From: Adineta ricciae
Taxonomy: Eukaryota; Rotifera; Eurotatoria; Adinetida; Adinetidae
Assembly (NCBI GenBank): GCA_905250025.1
Contig: CAJNOJ010000023.1
Coordinates: forward strand, 372,001-436,000
DNA: 64,000 nt
Direction of reading: 5' to 3'
Shown here: one piece after another, positions 13,225 to 28,200 of the stretch
Numbering within the stretch: position 1 is the first letter of the stretch
How the letters are laid out: every line of letters starts with the position of its first letter
Position numbers and translations under genes: made by a program
Notes under the pieces: model-generated
Database searches by the model: none
What the model was told of the DNA's origin: nothing
What the model saw: only the letters and a program-made list of their open reading frames with translations

Positions 13225-14902
13225 CTCAGATTTTAAGAGAAAAAAGAATTCATTCAACGACAATCTACAATAAAATATCAATAATGAGTTTAACCTTCTA
13301 TTTTTTTTCCGTTCTCTCGGTCAACAATTCTTGTTTGTCCATTTTCCATTCCCTCTTTCTCTCTGAATTTTTTGCTACGAGGAAAAAATCGCAAGACACA
13401 GCGAAAGAGAGAGAGAGGTCAAAATTTAATTGTCTCAGTAGACAAATATGAAAAAAAGTATAACCCATATATGTATATACATATGTATGTCTACATTGTT
13501 TATCTTAACTCGTTCGAATGTTGCCATGTAGTTGCTTTGATAGAAGGGAGTAGGGCGAAGAGGAAAAGAAAAAAATGCAAAGAATAGCAAAATGTTGTTG
13601 TTGTTCTGTTGTGTATGTGTTCGACGCACGACCTCAACATATATAATAACAATATTCCTCCCTTTAATCAACAAAATACGAAGGAAATCTTTGATTCATC
13701 TATCCAATGAAAAAAAATCTTTACTTTCCGACTATAGAACTCGTGCTCATTAAGACCTGAATTCTTCTAAGTTTCCAGCAAAGAAGGTTATCCTAAGAGT
13801 AAATGATCTATTTTGGAAAATGCTTCGGAGTACTTATTGATAGAAAACAGATGATTAATCATTTACCTTACTGTCTAATATTTTGCTCAAGTCTTACTCA
13901 TTATTACGTGTTTGAAAAACTCGATCGAATGCTTTCACCGAGTTCGATAATTACGTACGCATTTTATTGGCTGCATTTATCAGCATAAAAAACTTCATGT
14001 TTGATAACAACTACTGAAATACCTTCGATAAACTAGGTAACGTATTTACCATCAACAGCAAAAATGATAAAACCGATACCGTCAACAGCGAATGGCTGAT
14101 TCTTTCCCTTATATTCGAGTGGTAATGCGTATATTGATTTGGATAGATTAATGAATAATATCTATCATCGATAAAATTCGGAACTGTCAAGAGAGAGTAA
14201 CAAATAAATAAAAAATCCTTAATGAAACGAAAAAATAAGGAAGAAAAAGAATGCTTGCTTATTATTGGTTTGTTACACTATTAGAAAAAAAAGAGCACAA
14301 AAGAAAATAAATAACCTCTTATTACTATGAATTATGATAAAGATATACAACCATTCTTGATGCTTTTTACTATAGATTTTACTGTGGTTTCGAATCTAAA
14401 GATGGCGCTAGTTGATAGAGCACGTCTCTGCGATGAAATCAAAACGAAAAAGTGAAGAAAAATCCATGAATGAAAATAGTTTAATTCTAGTATTGAACAT
14501 CTACAAGATATAAAACAAAAGAAGAACAAAAACAAACAATAGCAATAACAAAACAGAAACGAAGAGAAAAATAGATATGAAATAAATGTGTATGTGTGTA
14601 GATTTCACTCATTTTATCTGTATTAGAAAAAGAAATAGCAAAAATCAGAAGAAAATCGTGTGTGTTATAGATCTAGGTGGGAACTGGAAGAAGTTCAAAA
14701 AGTAGTCTTGTCTCTAATGAGGGAGTGTGACAATGATTAACTTACAATTTTCTCTCTAAAGTGATCAATTAGATTATGTTTTGGTAAAAACGAAGATCGT
14801 ATACAAAACACTGATATAAGTGTGTCTTCGTGTGGAAAGAAAGAAGAATAAATGGACAGCTGTTAAACGTAATACACATTTTTTTTGTTATTTGAGATAA
14901 TT
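13225..14902. other. Gene-poor interval upstream of FOXP
   Basis: Mostly AT-rich with A and T runs and microsatellite-like TG/GT stretches. It probably holds the FOXP promoter and the 3' UTR of the downstream zinc-finger gene. One exon-like segment (14050-14161, minus strand) is listed separately. Other open frames are low complexity. Confidence 0.5.
14050..14161 (-). other. Orphan exon-like segment of unknown origin
   Basis: On the minus strand an open stretch bounded by AG at 14162-14163 and GT at 14048-14049 reads as ordinary protein, with PLEYKGKNQPFAVDGIGF and FAVDG. The codon choice and splice-like borders look real, but I cannot attach it to FOXP or to the zinc-finger gene and do not recognise the family. 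It could be a remnant exon of a lost gene. Confidence 0.25.
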
Positions 14903-17294
14903 CTACTGTGAGGATTGTTTTCCATTCATTGTTTTATTCTCGTTTGTCAGATGAACACGTCTTGTCATCGATGATGTCGAATACTTATTGGAATTCGTTT
15001 CTGTTGAAGAGCGATAGTCGTCAGGATATCGACGATATCGAGTTGACGACGACAAAGAACGATGCTCTAGAATTATCATCAGTACATGGCTATTTGCGCT
15101 GGCAAATTTATGTTTACCTCTCGTGGAACTAGTTGATCGTGGCCGTTTATTACTATCGGTTGTTGGTTCAGATTTGATTTTTGGTGATCCGCATGATGAC
15201 GATGATGTAACTAGAACTTTATGCAGTAGTCTTTCTGCTTGATGACGTTCCAGTTCGACTTGACCGGACTGAATTAGATCGACGAATGTAGAGAAGTACG
15301 GTTGAATATGCGCAACATCTAAATCGCCAGTTAGAACAGCATCAAGCATTCGTTTTGCAATTGCGGGCGACACGACTCTTTCCGATTTTTTCTTCAACTC
15401 TTCCCTTGTTTTATTCGATGACGAATGCAGCCTATCCATATTATATTCATCTTCTTCATCAGATTGTAAAAGACCACTGGCTGCTAAGATGGCACGTGCT
15501 GATTGTTCATTAAGTACAGCACTAGTACCATTGGTTTTCTTTTGTTGCTCATTTAATAAAGTATAGCCATCGAAGTTGGGCCGAGGTTTTGTCGGAGATA
15601 TTCGTAGTGTTCCAGTATTGGTCAATGTCGGGGTTCGATTTGTATCAAGTATCACACGGCGATTAGACGGTTGACTAGTATTTCGGCGTATAGTTTGTCC
15701 ATTTTCCAATGTTGCACAGTTTTCATTCATATTGATTGGCACGGGAGAGGTACGTGTATTTTCCTAAGACAAAGATTTAAATACGAAAATGCCGACCTTG
15801 TAAGAATGATGTTGTTCAACATACTGTTATATTTAGGAATGGTGGTATTTTATTCGTGTCAGATCTTAAGGTAAATGGAAACAAAACATAATCGTTTTGC
15901 TATAATATTATATAGAAGAGGAGAACATACATTACTTCTTGGTAAGTAACTGAATGTGGGTCGATGGGCCGAGATTCGAGCAGATCTTTATAGTTTTGAT
16001 ACCAAAACTGTCGATCAAACGGATAGAGTAGATCTTCTGGCGATAGACCACGTTGAATCGAATCTACAGACATTTACATTTGATTATAGAAACAGTAATA
16101 CAACAGAATTACACTAACCTTGACAAGTCGTTTCCGTTAATCTGAATGAGAAGACGAGTCAAGTTCATCAACTTTATTATGGAATGAAAAGATTATTAAC
16201 TCACTCAGATGTTCTTGTCGCTTCATATTCTATCTTTGCAGCATTAACACGACTACCGTCTAGTTCATTTTCATATCGATAATCGAATTCTTCAAATGTT
16301 TTTGATGCCAACTGTATGACAGGTTTTTGTTGTACTTTAGTATATTGATCTGTGGACGATTTGTATATCACTGCAAGAACAACTGGCCTTTGTCCAACAA
16401 ATGAATTCAATTGAACATGTAATTGAATCGTTCCCGGCCCGCCATATCTTGATTGTATCTGTTTTGCATAATTCTCAATCAAACGTTGTTGTTCAGAACG
16501 GATCGTTGACGCTGTTAGGACTCGCTCATACATGTCTGGGTGATGAATTTTCTGCAAAAGAAATTCTGATGATTCGATATCAGAACATAAATGCTGAAAT
16601 TCGTACTAAAAATTTTCGTTGATGTTGAATGTTTGTTATGTGTGGAAGAATGGATTGAAATGAACATTTACAACGACATAGATCACAAATATATTGAGCA
16701 GAATTCGGCGTATTTTCAAATTGAAATTCGATAATGTAGTTTAATCCTGCAATGACACGAGAATTCATAGAAAATCAAGAAGAGCTTATTTCATACCCAA
16801 CAGAGGTTCTCTTGTTTGCTTGATTTGTTCTTCACAAAGTAATTCACGATTGAATACCTTTTTGTTCAACATTTCAGGCGAAAACATTGCTTTGTATGCA
16901 GAACGATATTCTGGCGCGACTAGTTTGCATGAAGATTTCTTTTCAAAAGCATCTTTCGCAGAAACAAAATAACCGTTACCTGATTGTAAAACATCATGGA
17001 TACTTTGAGCCTGTAAAAGAAACGGAATATTATATCTACTATCATCAATGATTGTAGAAGAAGATTTACTTGTTGATGTTGCTGACTGTTCAAATGCGAA
17101 TTAAAAAGTTTTTGATTAGATAGTTCAATATTACAAATAGTACAAGAAAAATATCGATTTGATTTCGTCGTTAATTGATCAACAGTACTGTTACTCGATG
17201 CACGGATTACGTTTGATGTATCGGGCAATGCTGAGTAGATATTGTTAACTCTTGAAGACGAAGTTTCGACTGAATCAGATGAAGCTGAATTCAT
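14903..17294 (-). CDS. Uncharacterised protein with two U1/matrin-type C2H2 zinc fingers
   Basis: I do not recognise the orthologue. Eight exons join in phase: 17294-17070, 17010-16797, 16746-16607, 16551-16205, 16141-16119 (23 nt), 16063-15936, 15763-15118, 15066-14903, giving 628 aa. The N-terminus is Ser-rich. A first C-x2-C finger with a long H-spacing (FSCTICNIELSNQKLF...HLNSQQH) lies at about residues 48-75; a second (ICDLCRCKCSFQSIL...HITNIQH) lies at about 165-190. Both have the ZnF_U1 form found in RNA-binding matrin, ZFR and U1C proteins. The C-terminal third is basic and Ser-rich after a conserved-looking helical block (SPAIAKRMLDAVLTGDLDVA), ending in an Arg/Ser/Thr tail. Nuclear RNA binding is an inference from the finger type only. 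The last intron (15067-15117) is 51 nt and stop-free, so retention would keep the frame. Confidence 0.7.
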
Positions 17295-18326
17295 ATTCTA
17301 ACATAAACAGATGAATAACGATCGGATAGATATCTTTAGCTTTTAGTTGTATCATGAATTTGATACTTTAAATCATCATCTGATGCTGATGAACTGAAAA
17401 AAAGTATTCATTCCTTATAGGAAGTTGCTGATTGGTTCAACGAAATCTACCAATTAGATATTCACCATTCTCATGTTATATAAATAGATTCGATGAACAA
17501 TATTTTTCTTCGTAAGATTGTCATAAAAAATTCTTAAAAACAAAACAACCTTTTCATCTATTACAGACTTTGTTCAATGATTGCACTGCCCTCTCTAACC
17601 GACGATTAACCATTCAATTCAATAGACGTGCATATGAGTTTGCATATGTACTAATGAATGCAGTTCCAGATCAATCTGGAATGAAAAATAAACCGCCCAA
17701 TTAATCACGTCCACATTCGATATGAATCGCACTAGCATGATTTATGATTTGCAAACAACAAAAGAGAGTAGAGTAGAAATCGTTAACTCGATTCGAGTAT
17801 TAAAACTTTTGTTCGAATTCTTAACTGAAAGATTTAGAAGTTGAGTAGTTTAAAACTCGAGGTTAAAAGTTTAATACTCGAGTGGAGTTTTCGATTTATA
17901 CATGTATGCTGTTCTGTTAACATATGATGACGTTGTTGGTACATTTCATCATCTTCTGTCTGCTCACCGCATATCATCACTTTTTTCCTGATTCATTTTT
18001 AGGTCATCACCTTTGATCTTTGTGATGTTTCATCATATCTGTGTCTTTGTTCTGTGTAGTATTTATACCTATGATTTATTTTCAATAAATCCTTAGTTCC
18101 ACTCACCCACTCTTCACTTTTCTTTCATCTGCTTCGAGCATTACGCTTACAAATATCGTTGGTTTTGTCAAATACAATAAATATTCATTGGAGAACAGAA
18201 TATCCAACAGAATCTTTGTTTCGCTATATCACACCAATCGACTCAATAGATATCATCATAAATCGAATATAATTGAGACTTATTTGCGATACCTTTTATT
18301 GCACGTGTTGAACTTTCGTGTCGACA
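17295..18326. other. Intergenic region upstream of the zinc-finger gene and aconitase
   Basis: The flanking genes diverge, so both promoters should be here. It contains an imperfect inverted repeat (17781-17891) and a 25-base segment with a near copy at 24083-24107, both listed separately. No gene seen. Confidence 0.5.
17781..17891. repeat. Imperfect inverted repeat, arms about 29 nt
   Basis: The left arm (about 17781-17810) and right arm (about 17863-17891) are near reverse complements around a core of AAAAGTTT, AATACTCGA, with a loop of about 50 nt. It could fold as a hairpin or be the ends of a small MITE-like element. No coding content lies inside. Confidence 0.5.
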
Positions 18327-21683
<3,357 letters not shown>

Positions 21684-23544
21684 ACAACATTCCTCGATAT
21701 TTCCTTCTTTTTCTTCGTCTTCAATATCCACATTTCCATTCGACATCTGCTTATATTTATTAATATTACCTACATTTTAAAGGTTATATCTAACTTCATT
21801 CTGTTTTACTTCATACGTTATGAGTCATCATTTACTTACTCACAGCTCTACTAACATACGGATTAAATACATGTTTCTCTTCTAACTCTTTCTCCTCTGA
21901 TTCTGAATTTTCTAATAGACAATCTTTCGGAACATACTATTGTATAAGATCAATAAACAATAGGATATTTCTTTAGTTGCTTCGAAGTAATACACATTTC
22001 AACAAGTAAATAATGAACGCAATTACATGACAATAAATATCATTATTTATAATTACATTCTTTATTAGATGATTAAAATGCACATTGTTTACAAGTAATT
22101 GTATGAGCAGTGAATACAAATCATTTATGTTGAATTCTCCTCAACCAAATTTCTACTAATGTTTTCTCTTTGCTGTATAAACTATATGCATCTTCATAGA
22201 TATCTAAACATCTGTATCAGATTCTTCATGACAGATTGGCCACTATCTCTTCCTTGATTAATTTCTGTCTGATATAAACAACATCAAACTACGTTTTCCT
22301 TTCCTTAATTGATGTCGGATGTTTCAAAAAAATTTCAAATCGTTTTCTGACGTTTCCATCTCAATTGCGAGAACTATTTTTGTATCTTTTACTATTAAAT
22401 ATCGAATGACAAAAACCCCGGTAGACAACTCTAATAAAGCCATAGGAATCGATCGTAAACATATCATATATCCTGATCTTAGACGAAAGATCTAATATGT
22501 ATTATTTATACACATACACACGCGTACATCTAACTTTTTTTTATCTTATTCTAATCAGATTAATGTCAAGAATTAATAACTAATGTCTCTTGTGAAATGA
22601 TTGTTTCTTGGAAAGTGATATTCTGGACAATCTTGGTGACAATTAAAATCAGACATCCGCACTCTTCATTCTATACACCTAGTGATGACATTTTTTGTGA
22701 CCGTAACTTTTATACATTTCTAAGATGATCAATGACAATTCTCATAATGATATTGGCATTTAAGGTAATAAAATGTCAAGAGTTTATATTCTCTGTGTGT
22801 ATGTATAGAAAAACTCTTTTTTTTCTTCATCTGGTAATTATATGGGCACAGATAGAGTGAATCAACCACGAGAAGGAAAAACACTAATCGCTTGATCGAC
22901 AAATAGGAGGACTTTTTGGTACGAAACAAGTGTCGTTTATGCATGATAGAGCATAGAATACTTGATCAAAAACAAGTAGACTTACTCTCTTCAGAAAAGA
23001 GAAAATAGCGAAATGCACGATCTCTTCAGGCGTATTATAATTCAATTGAAAGATCGTAAAATGACGATAATCTAATCTTGTCCAAGAGAGAACGAAAGAT
23101 TGGTAATTTGAGGAAAATAACAAAACGACTCGTGTAAATTCGAGAAATCAGGTGACCTGCTTTTGCCCCCTTTCCTTCGGATAATTAGGATATTTCTCAG
23201 CTACCAGGCAAAACAAAAAAAAAACTAATTAGGTTAAAATATCAGCTAAGCAATGCTTTATTGTTTTTCATGAGACATTGTCGTCTATTAATTGCTATTT
23301 TATTTCTCCAATGTCATAATCAGGTAATTCATTTTTGCCTATATGTGTTAATAGATTGATTTCTGTTGATGTCAGTCAAAAGGGAATAGAAATCGTTTGT
23401 ATAGTTTTCGGTGTTGTTCTCACCATTTATCTCTTGATCGATCAATTGACCTTGTTAAGCTTCATAAAAGAAAACAAAAGTGTTATTATAATAACTAATA
23501 GGTTATTAAATGAAAGAAATTGGTATTTCACTGTTGGAAAGAAC

Positions 23545-23572
23545 AAGAAAGAAAGAAAGAAAGAAAGAAAAG
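23545..23572. repeat. GAAA microsatellite
   Basis: Six or so tandem AGAA/GAAA units in a gene-poor region. Confidence 0.8.
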
Positions 23573-24583
23573 GCGAATGACAACTTTGTTGTTCGTCGTT
23601 TTTCTTTCTCCTACGTTTGCCATTTTGGCATAGTTATCCAGCGGCTTTAATTTCAAAATGTTAAATCAGATTATTGATAGCGCATCTCGCGTAACACAAT
23701 TAATAAAGAATATACGAGCAAACAAGGCGCGTCGACGTTGATAGGAATCAAAAAAACCAAAATAGCATGTCTGTTTTTTTTTCTCTCCTACTGATGGAAT
23801 TAGTTAGAAGAGATATGTGAATATACATGCCATGTATATCTGACTCAGCAAGACTTCTTTCTTTTTTCTTCTTGACTGCTTGATTGTAGATAGATGTGAT
23901 ATATTAACCAGGAAGTTTGCTCGTGGAGAATAATGTTATTTTAAGATGTAGCAGTGAACAAGTGAGCAAAAACGGATGTTGTCAGTTTCTTCTTTACCGT
24001 CTCTATGGATAGCCGGGGAATGTGCGCACACTGTCATGATAGTATTAGATTTTGACATAGATTAACGATAATAATTGACTGAAGACTTTGTTCAATAAAT
24101 GCACTGCAATAGTCTCCTGTCTTCTTCATCTATTTTGGTTCGTTGTTCTTTATATTACTTGAGGATCAGCTTATGTTTTTCTTTTCCTTTTTCTTTTCTC
24201 ATTCTCGCAATGTGCGGTAAACACAGAAAGGCATATATGTCTGTAACTATGTTTTCCTAGTATCACCATCGGCACATTCTCAGGACGATAGCTAAGTATA
24301 CACAGTCGGTCAGATGGTAGAACGCGTCAGAAGCGAGCCTTAGCTACAGATAAATTATATATCCATTGTTATTTCTGAGAATAAACGTGAGGGAGCTGTT
24401 CTACGTATCATGTCTATTTAGGTCGTATACTCAATGTAGAAGTTTTTTTGCCTGCCTTCTCATTGTGTCTCCTTCTTCTCCTCTTCCTTCTGGTGCAATA
24501 GAAAAAGAAACATCATATAATTGTAATAGCCAATACTACTGTTATTAGAAAAAAAAGAAGAAGAAAATAGAAGTGCGAGACAT

Positions 24584-24602
24584 CACACACACACACACAC
24601 AC
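24584..24602. repeat. CA dinucleotide microsatellite
   Basis: Nine or so uninterrupted CA units. Confidence 0.85.
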
Positions 24603-24966
24603 GTTTTCTTTTCTCTTGTGTTGAAAAAGAAAAATATTATGTCTAGAACTATCGACCACTTGGCATATGTCATGAGAGTTAATCAAGAGCATATAATCAA
24701 TTCATTTTTGTTTCCTATAGTAAGTGTTGCAGAAAACTCAAGGACTTATTATTGTTATCGCTATTATTGTTCTTTGTCAATAAAGTGATGAAACAACGAG
24801 GACGAACATTAGAATATTAGAAAATGTTTTGGCCTTACGTGTTTATTAATAATTCATAACAGGAAACACATCTATAGATATAGACATTTTTTTCTGTTTG
24901 CTATCAATGGCCATGCGACAAGAACAAACGAATACCTTTTGCTCCATCAATCTCTTATCAATCATC

Positions 24967-25070
24967 AGGAAGACGAAGAAGAGGCAGAAGAAGACGAAAG
25001 AGCGAGCAGGAGGAGGAGGAGAAGGAGAAGCAGAAGAAGAGAAAAAAACGGCAGAGAAGAAAAGGAACAG
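24967..25070. repeat. Purine-rich (GAA/GGA) tract upstream of the IP3 receptor start
   Basis: About 100 nt almost wholly of A and G on the plus strand, followed by a T-rich stretch at 25078-25100. It lies 170 nt before the IP3 receptor ATG, in probable 5' UTR or promoter. It explains the acidic/basic low-complexity open frames there. Confidence 0.8.
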
Positions 25071-25242
25071 ATCGATTCTTTCTTTTTTTTTCTTCTTTTG
25101 TTCTATCATACTTGTTACATGCACACTATATACTCGTTATTTAGAAGGGCCTATCATCTATTAAGAAAAAAACCGTTCGTTTTTTTTCTTCTATTGTATT
25201 TATTTACTGTAGGTAAGCAACTAGACGTCAGTTGATGCTAGT

Positions 25243-28200
25243 ATGGAGTCAAGTTTGACGTCGAGTTTCCTGAAAATTGGTGATACAGTAGCTTTATATG
25301 CCGAAGGAACAGTTTGTGGATTCATCAGTACATTGGGGTAAGTCGAACTTCGTTTTCGTGCAATTATGTTCTATTCGTTCTTCAATAGACTTGTCGATGA
25401 TCGATGCGTGGTACAACCTGATGCCGGTGATTTACAAAAACCGCCAAAAAAATTCCGAGGTATGTGACGAAAAGGCTGGTTTACTAGAATATATGCTATA
25501 TGTACATTTAGATTGTCTATTTCGTATATGTCCGAGTCATCGATACAGTGCCCAGACGCAATATTGGAACGCTTTGAAAAGTCCAAGTGCAGTTCGCGAT
25601 TTGAAGAAATTACAATTAGCAGCTGATACAGAAAAACGTCAGAATGAAGAGGAAAGTCGAAAGCAAACGGGTACAATCATAAAATACGGCGATACCGTTG
25701 TACAATTGCTTCATATTAAAAGTAATAAATATTTAACTGTGAATAAACGTCTACCAGCATTTTTGGAAAAAAATGCCATGCGTGTTTCTCTGGATGTGAG
25801 CGGTACGGAAGGTTCGTGGTTTCAAATCGAACCTTATTATAAACTGCGAGCAAAAGGTGAACGTGTAAGTGTTTTCAATCACCAGTGAGCTCTCAAAGGA
25901 AATCAATATGTTTTTTGTAGGTAGTGGTAGGTGATAAAGTTGTGTTAATGCCCTACAGTGGTGGTCAACCGCTACATGTCAGCGAATTAGAACTACCAGA
26001 TCATCCTGGTTCCAAAGAGGTACGTAGAGATCTTTCGTTGTCCGACTATTCGAAGCTCAATTTCGACCTTCTAAACGATTAAATTCGGAGAGAATCAAAC
26101 ATAACTTACTTCTAGTGCTGCAGTGTGATTAATCTTCATACGGTATTGAATCGAAAGGATGAAAACGAATGAGATTTGATTTGTTTTGAAATGCAGTGCA
26201 TACTTTCTTTATGCATGTGTTATGTGATTGGTTTTTTTTCTTATTTTCTCTGTCATTTAGATCAATTGTCATTCATATACTTCCGTATGTTTGATGTGCA
26301 TTCGTAGACACACACACACACACACACGCATTAGCACATAGATAAGAAAACAAAAACTTGCCATTTTTTGCCTGTCTAATGAGACAAATTTGCTTTTCCA
26401 TTCATATTTCCGGACATGATGTAAACGTTTTATCTAAAGGTGGAAGGTTTTCACAATCGAGATAAGCATACCACAGCGCATGTCAGATTTTGTAATCGTT
26501 CGTGTCATTGATTAAAGGTATTGAATCCTAAATGGATTTTCGTTCGGAGCTGTTTGAAGATCTAAAGATTTCATGACTAACTGAATCAGTCGAATGTCTA
26601 TAATCTATTTTTGTCCGAAAGATTTTTTTTGCATGCATTGCACCGTTATGCTTTTAATATGAATATTGTTGTTCGGTGAAGTTATGTTGTAATTAACAAA
26701 CTAATTGACGTTTTCATTTAACATTTATTGAGTAATTTCTTTTATAAATAGGTAAACTCGCACCTACAAACCAGTTGGAAAATCGTATTATTTATGTCGT
26801 GTTATGAGGGAACTAATGAAGTCTTGAAAAGTGTAAGTTACAAGATGATTTATGACGTGAAAACTTAATTGAATTCGATGGTTAAGGGTGATATTGTTCG
26901 TTTGTTTCATGCCGAGCAAGAAAAATTTCTGACATGTGATAATTATCGCAAGAAAAGTGTGGTGTTTCTCCGCGCTACTGGTCGTGCATCAGCAACATCG
27001 GCAACTTCTTCCAATGCACTATGGGAAATAGAAGTTGTTCAACAAGATCCATGCCGTGGTGGTGTTGGACAATGGAATTCCTTATTTCGTTTTAAACATC
27101 TAGCCACCGGACAATATCTTGCTGCTGAAGTTGATAATGATCAAACGTTCGATGCAACGCGTCAGAAACTTCGCGGACCTCCAGGTACACCTGTGTTTGC
27201 TCTTGTACCTATTCCGCACGGCTACGATATCTCATCCATATTCGAACTTGACCCTACGACTATCACACGTAATGAAGAAGCTGTACCTTGGGGTTCTTAC
27301 GTACGGTTGCAACACATCTGTACGAATACTTGGGTACATTCGACTAATATCAAATTGGATCCGGACGATGATAATGTTCGATTTAAAATTGGATGTGCAC
27401 TAACCAAAGAAGACCGAGAAGCATTTCAAATTGTACATGTATCACCTGATGAAGTACGAGATTTAGATTTCGCTAACGATGCTGCCCAACATTTCGACAT
27501 GACTGTGTCCAAATGGGAAAAAATTGGTGTAATGAATGTTCATGCAAACGATAGAAAGTAAGCTGAATCGCGCGCGCATTAGACAAAATCTCTTGAAGGT
27601 CATCTCCAGACTGACAAAAGATAAACTAATATATCAAGGATTATTAAGATAGATAAAACTAGTTGACAACTAACGAACGAGATAGATGATGATAAAAATA
27701 ATTCCTTATTAGATACAAGTACAAGTGCGAAATGATAATAAATTGTATTTGGTGTCGATTAACATTGCGAAAGTTATTGATTTTTCTTTAGACAAGTGAT
27801 ATTACTTTTAACTGATATTATGTACTTTCTTGCTTGTCAAGAAAATAATGGTAGTGATCCGTTTGATGTTCAAATTTTGAAGCCAAATCGCGAACGTCAA
27901 AAATTGATTCGGGAACAAAATATCCTCAAACAGGTAAAATGCTCTTTTCTTCTAATCGTTGCGAAACACTCGGTTACTTTTTATCACTTAGTTATTTCGT
28001 ATTCTTCGTGTGTTAAAATCACGATTAGAACAAGAACGTTCGAATGTTCATGCAACTAACAATGCGTCGTCGACAACAGCACGAACAGATCCTTATTTCA
28101 ATCAATATCAAAGTACAGCAATGACCAATAATGATTCCTATGGCTCATCTCAACAGCAAGATGCAGATGTACGTTTTTCAACTACATTTTATCAAATGAA

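Larger units (their letters stand above)
21684..25242. other. Long gene-poor interval between aconitase and the IP3 receptor
   Basis: About 3.5 kb, probably the aconitase 3' UTR followed by the IP3 receptor promoter and 5' UTR. AATAAA at about 21952 could serve aconitase. The rest is AT-rich with a GAAA run, an AC microsatellite and a long purine tract (listed separately). Open frames here begin at TTG or are low complexity. No gene seen. Confidence 0.55.

Noticed and set aside
12317..13674. Several frames rich in Phe/Leu/Cys or Lys/Arg
   Set aside because: They arise from T-rich and purine-rich intron sequence of the FOXP gene and its flank.
24300..24350. A tRNA-like string (GGTCAGATGGTAGAACGCG)
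   Set aside because: No acceptor stem, anticodon arm or T-arm could be paired around it.
24846..25235. Frames on both strands with poly-Glu/Arg or poly-Phe/Ser
   Set aside because: They are produced by the purine tract upstream of the IP3 receptor start.
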